DNA from: Diogma glabrata
Lineage: Eukaryota > Arthropoda > Insecta > Diptera > Cylindrotomidae
Direction: 5' to 3'
DNA length: 64,000 bases
Assembly: GCA_963693315.1 (NCBI GenBank)
Contig: OY856188.1
Coordinates: forward strand, 193,388,322 to 193,452,321
Under the pieces are notes generated by a model. It was not told the DNA's origin. It did no database searches and saw only the letters and a list, made by a program, of their open reading frames with translations. The translations under genes were made by a program, and so were the position numbers. Below, piece by piece: positions 25,823 to 38,901 of this stretch (the first letter of the stretch is position 1; the number at the start of each line of letters is the position of its first letter).

Positions 25823-26335
25823 TCAGTTTTCATAGAGTTTTTTGAGCTTTCCGGTGTACATAATATAATATAATAATTTCGTATAAAAGTCCAAATTTTC
25901 GTTACACTGCATGTCATTTGACGATGTTATTACAGACCCGAGGTATTTGAAGTTTTTAACGCGTTCTACTTCATAGTCGCCAGTATTCAGATTTCCGGGA
26001 GGTATGTTCCTGGATGTTGTTAAAAGTTTAGTCTTGCCGGTGTTGGTGCATAATTCAAGTCGTTTAGCATTTCTTTCAAGCTGAGAGAGATTATCCTTAC
26101 TATCCCTTGGTGCTACGAAGCGCAATATCATCTGCATAGCCAAAAATTTGACTAGATTTGTTATATATGCAGTTTTGTGTCTTAATTCGGCTTTTTCTTA
26201 TCGCCTACTCAAGCGCCAAATTAAATAGTATGGGCGCGAGTGCATCACCTTGTCGAACATTTGATGTTATATCAAAAGAGTCAGAGAACTGACCCTTCGA
26301 TTACTATTCTACAATTGATCCCGATGTTGTGAGTT
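25823..26335 (-). pseudogene. RTE-like RT palm fragment
   Basis: Minus-strand frames show SNVRQGDALAPILFNLALE (the block before motif C), FGYADDIAL (motif C with both catalytic Asp residues), then NLSQLERNAKRLELCTNTGK and VKNFKYLGSVIT. This block order is typical of the RTE clade. An in-frame stop follows the LALE block, and a one-base shift follows YADD. The C-terminal part continues at 24775-24310. Confidence 0.75.
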
Positions 26336-26392
26336 TACACAGAGAAACAAGTTTCGCTGGGATACCAGGGCATATTTTTTTTTAAAATAAAA

Positions 26393-26459
26393 AGTGTTGT
26401 GTTATAGAGTTTACAATATGTGTCACAACAACACATAAATACTAAGGTGTTGATGAACG
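26393..26459. repeat. Second copy of the short repeat at 6.1 kb
   Basis: Shares ATATGTGTCACAACAACACA and AAGGTGTTGATGAACG with about 6096-6199, with a shorter gap between the blocks. Confidence 0.6.
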
Positions 26460-26464
26460 CTTTT

Positions 26465-27388
<924 letters not shown>

Positions 27389-27893
27389 TCCCGGGTAGGA
27401 ACGGCCAATGTTAAACAATGGGCCAACCTCGGGCCAGTATTGGCGAGCCAAGCCTTGGCTAGTTAACTCCGGCTTTAGTCTGGGCCAGTTGTAAATGCCT
27501 AAACTGAACCAAGATTAAGTTTATTATATTACACGTTATTCGCCAGCTGGTTATGCATTGTTATAGTGATTGTAAGTTTCATGAAATTTATATTTTTGAA
27601 ATATGTCATGAAATATTTAATTAATATTTCATGAAATATTTCAAAAAAGTTTTTTATGGGTGTTTTGTTATGCCAGATGTTGTCTGATTTACACGACTTG
27701 GCTCAAGTCTGATTTGCCAGACTAGGTCCAAGTCTGATTTGCTAGACTTGGCCCAAGTCTGGTTTGCCAGTCTTGGCCCCAGGGCATCATTCCGAGCTTG
27801 GGCCGTTTTGAAATGTGAAGTCTGGCCCAAACCCCAAAAGCTATGGCGCGGGCTTGGGCCAGGCTTGGCACATTAGCTAATTCTTACCCGAGA
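27389..27893. mobile_element. 0.5-kb TIR element packed with GGCC/CCAAG repeats
   Basis: The inverted ends TCCCGGGTAGGAA (27389-27401) and TTCTTACCCGAGA (27881-27893) match at 11 of 13 positions. Inside, a 25-bp unit (TCTGATTTGCCAGACTTGG then CCCAAG) repeats four times at 27683-27780, and GGGCCA/TGGCCC words are dense at both ends. There is no coding capacity. I find no target-site duplication. The layout resembles the array at 48930-49695. Confidence 0.6.
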
Positions 27894-28559
27894 TATGGCA
27901 CAAAGTACAAAAAAAAATCAAACTATGTATATTCAAATGTCTTTTTCTCAAAAACAAAAAATAACGATTGTCCTTAGGTTTAGTATGTTTTTAGTAAATA
28001 ACAAATCTGTAAAATATAAAAAACATGAAAGAAAACAAAAAGGTACATTTTGAGATCGATATGTTATAAGAATAAAATTTTATTTTGTTACTTAAATAAA
28101 GTAATAAACTAAAAATAACGAAAGTATATAATTATTCATAAATGTATTTCCAAATTATCGTTGTTTACGTAATTATAAAAATTTAAATGATTTTATTAAT
28201 TAGTAACAATTATTCAACGATAAATATGCAAATTACCACGAAAAAAGCGATTTTTTCGGTTTCTTCAATTTTCCCGCCATTTTTTTCTTAGCAGTATACC
28301 TTTTTTTACCACTTATCAAAAGTAGACTTAACAACGAGTAAGTGAGCCAAAACAGAACTCTGTAGGAGGCGTAGTTTTAAGAGGAATCGCAGTTAAAAAT
28401 TTGGTTTTTTTTAAAAAAAATTAAATTTAACAACAACGTCTAAATATTTCCCTCCGAAAAAATTACTGCCTTTTTGCAATAAATAGAGATATCTTTTGCC
28501 AACGTTTGAGCTTCGTAAAATTTTTTTGTCAGGGAAAAAAGAAAAAAGAAAAAAATTCG
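27894..28559. other. AT-rich intergenic
   Basis: No gene is seen. The right end merges into the diverged relative of the foldback element. Confidence 0.35.
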
Positions 28560-28735
28560 CATTTTTTTCGAAAAATTTTAAGGTCAGGGTAAAAATGGTC
28601 CGTACAAAAGTTGTAGATCTTTTTATTCCCTACAACTTTAATATATAACTCTTTTTTTATAGGATGCACGGTTTAACCAGAAATCACGAAAAACTGTTTA
28701 CAACCCCTAAAAACCCACCCCACTCCCCCCCGGAT
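28560..28735. repeat. Diverged single arm of the 7.6-kb foldback family
   Basis: In order it shares ACAAAAGTTGTAGATCTTTT, TACAACTTT, TATAGG, GAAATC and an A-run then ACCCACCCC block with the right arm at 8440-8560. Only one arm is recognisable here. Confidence 0.6.
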
Positions 28736-28889
28736 AGTAGCTGTCGGTTCGATTTATGTTTCCCTCTTTTACAATATCGTGTTCTACAATATCCCGCTGT
28801 CAGTTTGCTGTAACGAATTATTTTTTTTCTAATTTTTTCTCCTATATTATTACTGGCCTAATATTGGTAATATTTGTGTTGATGTTACT

Positions 28890-29330
28890 ACTACCATACA
28901 AGGTGTGATGAGCATTCGCATCGCACGCAATTATTAGATTGTAGTGTTTGTCCTTGCAATTCCGAATTAGCTTGCTTACCTTATCAGGTGGCATCACCTC
29001 CTTATTCATGGAAATTACCCAGATGCTAAAATGAACTTGTGAACCCCGCTATGGGAAAGAGTGATTTCAATATGCACAGCTGTTAGATCTCTGCAAATGA
29101 ATTCTGTTAAGAGAAAAATTTTCAAGCGTTTATTGAAGAGCAACGCAGCTCTGGGTCTCCTCGCCTGGCCTGAGAAGTATATCAGTTGTATGGCTTTATA
29201 GGTCAACAGACCTTTTATTTTTTTTATGTCTGCCCATGGTTCCTTGATGCTGACCTGTGCAGGTTAATTTGAACGCAACTTATTTTAGGCATTTTTGTTC
29301 CTACAGACAGCTATGGTAGTCCAGCGGGGT
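28890..29330 (-). pseudogene. Jockey-like endonuclease (ORF2 N-terminus)
   Basis: The minus strand begins near 29330 with SCVQINLHRSAS, then ARRPRAALLFNKRLKIFLLT and EFICRDLTAVHIEI, and ends with KHYNLIIACDANAHHTLYGS and SNIN. This is the block order of the endonuclease of the widespread arthropod jockey-like family. The CDANAHH block carries the catalytic Asp-Asn pair. Frameshifts separate the pieces. The RT half is not on this strand. A plus-strand RT of a similar family lies at 29733-31440, head to head. Confidence 0.7.
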
Positions 29331-29589
29331 CTTTCGGTAGGCCATGCTTTTTGTGTGGCGCTGTCTTAGTACCCTTGGACGCAACAGTTCGCTCGTTCGG
29401 GGTTATGTTGGTGATTTTGACACGTGATTGTTTTACTCTGATTGAGGAAGATTTGGTTGTCGATGTTTGTAGATTAGCAGACACCGAGCTAGAAACGCTC
29501 CTTACAGAGGCAGATGTGGAGTGAAGTGTGGTCCTTCACTTGCGACCGAAAACCCCAAAGTAGTGCTACCAGTTGCTGACGCTTTCTCA
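29331..29589 (-). pseudogene. Probable ORF1 C-terminal tail of the jockey-like element
   Basis: Directly upstream of the endonuclease, the minus strand encodes a Ser/Thr/Lys-rich segment (it includes TKSSSIRVKQSRVKITNITP) that ends just before the ORF2 start. Position and composition fit the end of a gag-like ORF1. No zinc knuckle is visible in the part that remains. Confidence 0.4.
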
Positions 29590-29732
29590 GTAGAGTTGGG
29601 ACATACATTTTTTTTTGCTTTTTTAGAATCAATACGTCCTAAAACGTCGAGAAATGCCAAAAAAGTGGGGGTAAGAATTTCACTTTTGGCTCATGAATTC
29701 AATACTTTGGTTTTTTCAAAACCGAAGTAAAA
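29590..29732 (-). repeat. Partial copy of dispersed family R-A
   Basis: The block from ACATACATTTTTTTTTGC through CGTCGAGAAATGCCAAAAAA and GTGGGGGTAAGAATTTCAC to ACCGAAGTAAAAG matches 44988-45115 and, in reverse complement, 62620-62735. It is the outer end of family R-A only. Confidence 0.75.
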
Positions 29733-31440
29733 GCCATCAAAAGCTATAGGACCCGACGCCATCTCAGCCATCATGCTCAAACACATCGAACCCAAAGGAT
29801 TGAACTACCTCACTACTACACTCAATACATCTTTAAATACGCTACAGATACCAAATATCTGGAAAACGGCCAGAATCAGCCAAATTTTTAAACCAGGCAA
29901 ACCTGAAGTAAAAGGGAGAGTCTTACAGAAAAATATCCAGCCTTTCATCGGTTGCAAAACTCATCGAAGCACTTCTGCTCCCTCAGCTGACAAGATCCTG
30001 CAATTTGGCGCCACAACAACATGGATTCCGTCGAGCACACAGTACAACCACCGCGCTTCACAGAATATAAAACCAGATCTGAATCAAAAACAACAATGCG
30101 CTAAGACAATTTTAATTGCACTCAACCTATCAAAAGCATTCGACACACTGTCGCACGCAGCTCTATGGGATGATATCTTCAATACTAATTTGTCAGGTTT
30201 AATGAAGCGCTGGTTGTGCAGCTACCTCAGAGATCGGCAAACATACGTTGAGTTCCGTAACTGCAGGTCCAAAATGAGAGTGCTAAGACAATGAGTCCCT
30301 AAGGCAGAGTTCTCTCACCGTCATTATTCAATCTCTACCTAAGCAGTTTGCTTACCCCACCAGAAGGAATAACCATCACGTCATATGCAGACGACTGCAC
30401 AGTGCTTGCAACAGGAAATAACCTGCAACAACTCACAAATATCCTGAACACCTACCTTAATATTCTAAATGATTGGTTTAAAAGCAGAAAACTAAAACTT
30501 TCCACTGAAAAGTCCACTTCTACACTTTTCACCACATGGACGAAGAAGGTATATTCAACACTAAGCATCTGCATAGACAACAGTGAAAAATCCTGCAGTA
30601 AAAAATCGGAGACTGTTGTGTGTAACATTCGACCCATTGCTTAAATAAACTCTAGATTGAAAAACAGGAATAACGCATTGAAAGCACTAGCGGGTTCATG
30701 GGGCAAAGATAAAACTACCATAATAACCACTTACAAGGCAATAGGAAGACTTGTTATTAATTATGCTGCAACCATATGGAAGTTGCCAACACTCACTGGA
30801 ATAAGTTACAAACAACACAAAATGCTGCCTTGCGAACTGCAACCGGATGTCTCTTGATGACCCACCGAGATCACTTGCACAAGGAATGTAACATATTGTC
30901 GGTCCGTGAGCATAATGAAATGCTGACCAAACAATATCTATTGACCTGTCACAAAGTTCAACATCCTTGCAATGACACCTTAACTACGATCGAACCACCT
31001 AGAGACATAAGGAGGACAGTAAGATGCTTTCTGCAAGATGTCAGAGATAGCCAGGTTACTGGTAAAAATGACGAATCTACATATAGAACTGGCTTTAAAG
31101 TACTCCACACCAAAATGGTTGAAAACACAATAAAGAACTATACTCCAAATCGTGTTCTGAATAGAAAGCCACCAAAAGTCACTGCCGAAGAGGTCCAACC
31201 ACCCCGTAGCACCAGATTCATCCTAGCTCAACTAAGATCCGGTTGGTCACGCATTCTAAAAACTGCATGAGCAGAATTGAACCTGAAATTATTGACAGGT
31301 GTCCCGCATGTGAGGGCACACCGCACGATGTAGACCACCTATTCAATTGTCCTAAAAATATAACCAACCTGACGAAGGAAGATTTGTGGTACCGCCCAAG
31401 GGCAGTAGCAGAGTTCCTGAACCTGGATATGGAGGATTAG
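29733..31440 (+). pseudogene. Jockey-like reverse transcriptase, 5'-truncated, frameshifted
   Basis: The plus strand opens with KPSKAIGPDAIS, so the endonuclease and the first RT blocks are missing. Then follow LNLSKAFDTLSHA (motif A with its Asp), GRVLSPSLFNLYLS, TSYADDCTVLATG (motif C, 30376-30402), LNTYLNILNDWFKSRKLKLS, KALAGSWGKDKTTIITTYKA, LQTTQNAALRTATGCLLMTH and a Cys/His tail, CPACEGTPHDVDHLFNCP (31303-31356). Breaks: a frameshift with TGA near 30291, another near 30600-30645, others near 30780 and 31245. This is one of the best-preserved RTs in the window. It has no RNase H, as expected for jockey. Confidence 0.85.
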
Positions 31441-32100
31441 CACTAATCGTCGTTAAAAATATTTAACAAATATATTTGTTGAAAATTTGCAATGAAGAGA
31501 AATGTTTGTTAAAACAATTATGTAAATTCAAACAATATGTCCTTTTAGTAAATTTAACAGACATTTGTTTGTTGTATTTTACCTACAATTTTTTTCAGTG
31601 TATTCTGTAAAAATGAAAACTTTCAACTAAATAATAATTAGAAGCTTCACATTCATGTTCTTATATCGAAAAATCACTTATCAAACCTGGAAATTATTGA
31701 AGTTTCACATAAACAGGCAGACTATCGACTAATTTGTTTAGTATCATCCAAAACTTTATCAGTAATCTACCGTACAAATCGACACCTTGTATCAAAGTTT
31801 AATCAAAGTTGATGGATGGACGAAGACTATAGTGTGCGAACAGGCATAACAAACCAAATGAAAAAATCAACAGCTGTAGCCTCTTTGTTATTTTTCTGCT
31901 AGTGGATTACGTAAGGATATACCTTTAAAGATTAATGGATGGATATAAAACAGACAACGCTAACACAAAGCATGTGCTTTAACTTCTTTTATTACATCTG
32001 TAAATCAATAAAACACAATCAATTTTTTTAGAGATTCGACGGTTAAAAGATAGACATGTTTTAAATAAATTTTTATTTATTGTAAAAAATTAAATAAATA
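31441..32100. other. 3' flank of the jockey-like RT, AT-rich
   Basis: The first part is presumably the 3' UTR of the RT element. No further feature is seen up to the R-A copy at 32101. Confidence 0.35.
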
Positions 32101-32650
32101 AAATATGGAGGGGCTGAAATCTCACAGCTCTGAGATATCAAGACTTCGGTCTGGGTTAAGGATTTTGATATAGTTTTCGGCAAAATACTTTTATGAGGAC
32201 ATGGTTTTTAGTTTTGGGCAGCGATGTATATCAAACATAATTCTTTGTTAAAGTACAAGTATTTTTTATCTCTGTTTAAAAATTTATTACAAAACTAACA
32301 CGAAACATCAATACGTTGCCGGAAAATTATAATCAAAATTCCGAAAATATTGTTAAATTAAATAAAATCAAACTTTTTCAAAATTCCAAAAATATTCTAA
32401 AAATTAGAATAAAATCAAATATTTAAATATTTTCTAAATTCCAATAATATTTCAAAAATTCTTAAAAATTCTAAAAAATCAAAAATTTAAAATTTTTCAA
32501 AATTCTAAAAATATTTCAAAAATTCTTACAAAATCAAAAATTAAAACTTTTTACGAAATTCTAAAAATATTGCAAAATTATTACAAAATCAAAAATACAA
32601 ACTTTTTCAAAATTCCAAAAATATTTCAAAAACTATAACAAATTCAAAAA
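32101..32650 (-). repeat. Partial copy of dispersed family R-A (distal half)
   Basis: This is the reverse complement of about 62990-63590. It starts TATGGAGGGGCTGAAATCTC, passes ATCAAGACTTCGGTCTG and GCCGGAAAATTATAATC, and then holds degenerate units of about 55 bp built on TTTTTCAAAATTCCAAAAAT. It stops short of the LTR-like repeat at 32722. Confidence 0.75.
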
Positions 32651-32721
32651 TTTCCATGTCCAATTTCATTTTAAATTACATTTACGTCATAAAAACAGCA
32701 ACATTTTTTTCCCAAAAAATT

Positions 32722-33989
32722 TGTAACGATCGCAATAATCGCAAAACAATAATAAAACCAAATTCATCTTCGTTTTCAATTCAATAAAAATGCATTTCAT
32801 TAGTTTCCGTTCATTTTTACATTAATAATAATTTTAAAATTTTCTAAAACTTAACTGCTAGTTAAATTTTGAATATACTATAAAAAGCAAACGAACGTAC
32901 TAAATTTTTATTTCCAATGCTAATGAACAGACGTCGTTGTTAATCATTTGCTGAATTTCGAATATTACACGATTGATTAGAAGAGGTCAAAAGCAAAATC
33001 ACATTTTTGCAATTTTTAATTTGGAAAAAATTATTTCCATTCCATTTTTGCTTTTCAAAAGGATTACAACATCCAATAATCTACTTAATTTATATAGATC
33101 AATGTCAATTGATAGTATTATTTAACTTTGATGTGATAAATCAATAATATTTTAATTCAAAAGTGATGTATTTAATTGCAATCAAGCAAATAAAAAAAAA
33201 GTTGTAAACAAACAAAAAATTCCAATGTCGTTTTGTTTAATTGTTAAAATTGATTTCTAATTTTAATAACTGTTTTGAGAAAGCATTATTTATTGGCTTT
33301 AATTACAATGGAAGATTCCACCCCGCTAAGTAGTTTACAGTGATTTGTGTTTTTGTTTGTTCATCAAAAAGCTGATAATTTGGATGACAATTTCAATTAT
33401 ATTTTTTATTTTATTTCATAGAAGGATAATTGTTGTCATTAATTGTTAAATCTGCTTTATAAAAGTGGCAGTGCATGAAGATGAAGTACCCAATGATGTT
33501 ATCGAAAGTATGAATAGCAAGGATAACAGTGATCGAAGCTATTACCACAGTTAGAGACAATCGTTTGTTTGATGGTTTTTCCGGTTGTTGAAACCGCATG
33601 GATTCAAAAGCAGATATATGAATGAAAAGTTAAAGGATCGAATGCAATGTTCAATTGGGCATTTCGAACAACGAAGGTGTAATTCAACAGCAGCAACTTA
33701 TGTTCACAAATTAGTTCATCCAATTTAATTAATTGATCAAACGCTAGTCAAGGGAATTGAAGAATATTGATGACATCAATCAACAGTTATAATTCAAGGT
33801 ATTTTTTAGATTATAGATACATTAATTTTTATTACTTTATTCTCATTGGAATGTCAGAATAATTTTATAAAACATTAAGAGATTCCCAATTTTCAAGCTT
33901 CGTGTGGGGACAGATGCTGTCCCGTAGCATCAATTTTATTTGTAGTAGTAAAGGTCCAATGGTTATAATGTGGCACCGTATCAGGGCCT
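32722..33989 (+). repeat. Left 1268-bp direct repeat (putative LTR)
   Basis: Pairs with 37472-38739. The only mismatch I noticed is T at 33884 against G at 38634. It contains a short hairpin, GGGACAGATGCTGTCCC (about 33907-33923), near its right end. A 62-codon minus-strand frame (33411-33599) is repeated in the other copy simply because the DNA is. Confidence 0.9.
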
Positions 33990-35824
33990 AGTGATTATAC
34001 GTAGCGCCGAACAAAAAGGGACCCGTTAGCCTAATTACAGTTATATTATTTGGTGGGAAAATATTTTCCAGTTTGGGCGTTGGCAAGCCGGTTTTTTTTT
34101 TTGAAAAAAAACTTTTTTTGTGGAACATTTTATATTATTATATTTATATATTTATATATTAATTGATCATTTCAATTTAGATTAATTAATATCTATATAT
34201 AGTTTATTTTCGCGTCGGTTTATTTGGCTAAATTTTGTTAAAAAGCTAGAGGGAAAAAATAAAGGTTTAGTTTCTAGGGTGTTCATGTGTATATTTATCA
34301 TAAGTACTCTAAATTTATATTTTCAAAAATTTAAAGAATTCCGCGTTTCTCTTTGTAAGTTTTAGGATAAACCAGTTGTGGTTTTTTTGGTAATAGGGTG
34401 GTGGCAACCGGTTTGGGCCGTGGTTGTCAATCAGCTTTTTGTTTATCTTGAAATAAACCAGTTATTGGTTTCGTTTTGGTTTTGATTAGGAAATTATATA
34501 TTTTGAATTTTGATATAAGACTAATTTTTTTTTTAATTTTGAAAAAAACCGTTTTGGGACAGCAATTTTTTTGGAGATTGTTTTTTGTGCTGTCATCTGC
34601 TTTTAGTAATACTAATTGTTTTTTTATTTGGAAAAAAGAAAACCGTTTTGGGGAAGCAGTTTTTTTTTGAAATTTTTTTATGCTACCATGTACATATTGT
34701 ACATATAATTGTTTATATATTGTACATATTTTTGGATGATGCAATTAATTTATATATGAAATTAATTGTATGTTTTTTTTGATTATGGTTAGATTTAGTA
34801 AGTGTTTAGCTGGCTTTTTTCAATGCACTCATACGCGATCCCCATATTCGTCATTGGTTTAATGTGAGTTACAATTTCGAGGTATTGATTTATGTATTAT
34901 TCACACTATAGAATGGATGTCAATAGAACATGTCTCATTACAGTTCTATAAACTTTTGAACTTGTACGGAAATGTTGAAATATTTTTATTTTGGCTAATA
35001 TAATGTTCATTTTTGGCCAAAGCGACTTCTATTGCAGTACGCCTTATTAGATTTTGTGATTTGTACATGAATTATTTTGTGTATCTCATATATATATACA
35101 GGATGATTTGTGTCAAACCTGAAAATCTAGGTAGGTTGCCTATTGCAACACAATTCGTTTGGCGAAAGAATTTTTTGTGGTTAAGTCATGTTTTTATGAG
35201 TTTTAGGATGTTATTAACGTAATAAAAGTTAACATTGACCAAACAGTTTTTCAACAATTTTGTATAAGTTTAAATCTTTCGTCACTACTTTCAAAGTATT
35301 ATTGGGCTGTGTTTATAGAAGTATAATTGAAAATAATTAATTCCCATTAGCTTTATAGAGTGAGCCGGATCCAGATCAATATCTTCGCATTTGTCATCAT
35401 ATTGATCCGCTGACGTACGTATACATATCTCGTATGAGTCCATTTTAGTTACCATTTTTAAAATTATTTTTTATTGCGATTAATTTAAAAAATAAGATAA
35501 ATATAGAAATAATTATTTTTAGCTAACATTTATTTTTGGTGTTTGTTTTGAATACAATAAGTAAAGCGAAAAATTTGACCTGAACAAATATATTAGAGGT
35601 AATAACCAAAAAAATTAGTAAGCTTAGTTTTGAATTTAAAATAATCGTAATTTTTTTTTTAAATTACCAATTTATTATTTAGTCTGAAGATTAAATTTAA
35701 TTAATTTCATGTAAAACTTTATTATTTCGATTTAGCATTTTTAAATAAGAAATTATTTAGATTATGGATAAGTTATATATTATTTAGGTTTATTGATTCA
35801 TTTTTCTCAGCGGTAGGCCTAAAA

Positions 35825-36050
35825 AGCCATCCATGGGGCTTATCCCCTTAACATTGATGTCGTTCTTAGATCGCCTATGGCCATCGGGGTTATGCGATCG
35901 AAGAACATTGGTTTCTTCTCTTCATTCGGCGAGGAAGTCCTCAGGGACGAAGAGTGGTGTTGCTGTGTTTGTACTTAGGTGCAAACCAGTAGTACCATTC
36001 TTTGCTCAGAGGCTTCTTCGGTGTAATGAAGGGAAGAACCAATTGTACTT
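35825..36050 (+). other. Structured, GC-richer segment inside the LARD-like element
   Basis: Two stem-loops are visible. The first pairs 35862-35874 (GTTCTTAGATCGC) with 35894-35906 (GCGATCGAAGAAC), 12 of 13 matched. The second pairs 35904-35942 with 36008-36045 and, inside it, 35946-35963 with 35989-36006, with a terminal loop around 35971-35988. This is the only GC-rich part of the otherwise AT-rich interior. It could be an RNA packaging or dimerisation signal, or a captured structured RNA. Confidence 0.5.
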
Positions 36051-37471
36051 TGCTTTCAGGATCAGAGGCTTCACCTCATACAAATTCAAAAAACTTTTCC
36101 ATTTTTTCATTTAGCTTTTACAATAAAACAATTTTTCATAGAGTTTAGGATTTGAAGTCTGGTGCTCGGGAGCGTTCTACAACTTTCGCATTAGGTTTAG
36201 TTGTAATTTATTTGTAGGTTAAACAAGCACAACTGGGTCAGTAGAAATGGACCTAGTGTCTAATCGTGACAGTTGTGATTGTTTTATTAGGTTGGGGAGA
36301 ATCTGTTCTGTAGAATCTGGTCGTTAGGGGCTTTTCTAGTCAGTTCTCACATGCATGGTTGGAGTGGGCTCGCGAACGCGATATTTTAAATTTAAACAAT
36401 ATGGATATTGTAGCCATACTTACTTTTTAAATTGTCTCCAGACGAATCTTGACTTTGGGAATCTCTTATGATATTAAATAAAAAAATAAAATAAATCAAA
36501 CAAATTTTTCAAGAATTAAATAAATAAAATTTTTTATTAAATAAAGTAAATTTTCGTAATTAAATAATTTTAGGTAAATAAATAATTTTTTTAGAATCTA
36601 AATAGTTTTAGGTAGCTAAATAAATAAATTTTCTTAATAAGCAAGACATCAAGATATAAATAAATATTTTTTATTTTTTTCTAAAAATAAATCAATATTT
36701 TGAGCTAGGACGGTGCATCCAATAAATAAACATCCTTTCTGAATAATTTTCATTTTTTCAATTTTTTTTAAAAATAAATAAATATATTTTAGGGGTGCTA
36801 TCGTCAATAACTAATTTTAGGTATATATAATTATTTCAGTATATCTGAAATTAAATAAATAAATTATACTTTTACATATATAATGTTTTAGGAATTTTTG
36901 TGAAAGATTCAGCAAAGATTGGCTACGACGGTGGTCCTTTTTGTTCCTTTACAAAGTTTGTTTTTACAAAAAATCTTGTATATTTTCGAATTGGGCGTTC
37001 GTTGTTTTTTTTTTCGTTTTTGTGCTTTCATCCTTTTTACATTTCCGTCGTACTAACTCCATTTTTTTGTTGAGAATTGGTTTTACTATTGTTGGTGATT
37101 GCGAGTCATGATTTTGCGGGTTTTACCATCGAAATCTCTAGCGTCTGTTTCCTGTATACCAAGCCTAAGTTTTTCAATGTATTTTTTTTTTATAAAATTA
37201 AATTTAGTGTTAGAATTATTAGTTTTCCTAAATTAAACCTATATTCTTAGTTATTAGTTATTATAGTTATAAATTTAATTTTCGGTGTTTAGAATTTAAA
37301 TAGGTGTTAAATTTAAATTACTATAGTTATTATAATTTTTTTTATTAGTTATTAGAATTTCTATTATTAGTTTAAGTTTAATAGTGCTTTGGTGTTTTCT
37401 GTCATGGAAGGGATGGCGACGTTTTTGTGATTTCAAGAGTAGAAATCTTGGTTTCTACCTTGAATTCATGG

Positions 37472-38739
37472 TGTAACGATCGCAATAATCGCAAAACAAT
37501 AATAAAACCAAATTCATCTTCGTTTTCAATTCAATAAAAATGCATTTCATTAGTTTCCGTTCATTTTTACATTAATAATAATTTTAAAATTTTCTAAAAC
37601 TTAACTGCTAGTTAAATTTTGAATATACTATAAAAAGCAAACGAACGTACTAAATTTTTATTTCCAATGCTAATGAACAGACGTCGTTGTTAATCATTTG
37701 CTGAATTTCGAATATTACACGATTGATTAGAAGAGGTCAAAAGCAAAATCACATTTTTGCAATTTTTAATTTGGAAAAAATTATTTCCATTCCATTTTTG
37801 CTTTTCAAAAGGATTACAACATCCAATAATCTACTTAATTTATATAGATCAATGTCAATTGATAGTATTATTTAACTTTGATGTGATAAATCAATAATAT
37901 TTTAATTCAAAAGTGATGTATTTAATTGCAATCAAGCAAATAAAAAAAAAGTTGTAAACAAACAAAAAATTCCAATGTCGTTTTGTTTAATTGTTAAAAT
38001 TGATTTCTAATTTTAATAACTGTTTTGAGAAAGCATTATTTATTGGCTTTAATTACAATGGAAGATTCCACCCCGCTAAGTAGTTTACAGTGATTTGTGT
38101 TTTTGTTTGTTCATCAAAAAGCTGATAATTTGGATGACAATTTCAATTATATTTTTTATTTTATTTCATAGAAGGATAATTGTTGTCATTAATTGTTAAA
38201 TCTGCTTTATAAAAGTGGCAGTGCATGAAGATGAAGTACCCAATGATGTTATCGAAAGTATGAATAGCAAGGATAACAGTGATCGAAGCTATTACCACAG
38301 TTAGAGACAATCGTTTGTTTGATGGTTTTTCCGGTTGTTGAAACCGCATGGATTCAAAAGCAGATATATGAATGAAAAGTTAAAGGATCGAATGCAATGT
38401 TCAATTGGGCATTTCGAACAACGAAGGTGTAATTCAACAGCAGCAACTTATGTTCACAAATTAGTTCATCCAATTTAATTAATTGATCAAACGCTAGTCA
38501 AGGGAATTGAAGAATATTGATGACATCAATCAACAGTTATAATTCAAGGTATTTTTTAGATTATAGATACATTAATTTTTATTACTTTATTCTCATTGGA
38601 ATGTCAGAATAATTTTATAAAACATTAAGAGATGCCCAATTTTCAAGCTTCGTGTGGGGACAGATGCTGTCCCGTAGCATCAATTTTATTTGTAGTAGTA
38701 AAGGTCCAATGGTTATAATGTGGCACCGTATCAGGGCCT
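37472..38739 (+). repeat. Right 1268-bp direct repeat (putative LTR)
   Basis: The second copy of the repeat at 32722-33989. The match ends after TATCAGGGCCT at 38739, beyond which the two flanks diverge completely. Confidence 0.9.
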
Positions 38740-38901
38740 GTATTTATAAATTGGCTAAAAAATTAAATGAAATCATTTTTTGACACACTTGAAATTATTT
38801 TTTGACAAACTTATAATGCCATAATTCTCTATAATAATAATAAAATTTCATTTCTGAAGAATTTTTACGGGATAAAATCCTTAAAACCGCGATGAAACTG
38901 G
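38740..38901. other. Spacer between the LARD-like and BEL/Pao elements
   Basis: Holds two TTTTTTGACA words like those in family R-A (TTTTTTGACACACTT near 44820), perhaps an old R-A remnant. Confidence 0.3.

Larger units (their letters stand above)
32722..38739 (+). mobile_element. 6-kb non-autonomous LTR-type element (LARD-like)
   Basis: Two direct repeats of 1268 bp (32722-33989 and 37472-38739, a constant offset of 4750) flank 3482 bp with no gag, protease, RT or integrase frame. The repeats begin TGTAACGATCG. Soon after the left repeat comes TAGCGCCGAACA (about 34000), which resembles a Lys-tRNA-type primer site. A purine-rich GGAAGGGATGG lies about 65 bp before the right repeat. Against a simple LTR reading, the repeats do not end in a clear CA, the primer-like site is offset, and I find no target-site duplication. 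A plain 1.27-kb duplication is the main alternative. The orientation is a guess. Confidence 0.6.

Noticed and set aside
33411..33599. 62-codon frame found identically at 38161-38349
   Set aside because: Its conservation is explained by the 1268-bp DNA duplication. It has no domain and no start context I would trust.
33962..33990. TGGCACC...CAGGG as a primer binding site at the end of the left 1268-bp repeat
   Set aside because: The same bases are present in the right repeat, and the complement does not look like a tRNA T-arm plus acceptor end.
32722..38739. An integrated virus or Polinton-type element between the direct repeats
   Set aside because: No capsid, polymerase, protease or integrase frame is present in the 3.5-kb interior.
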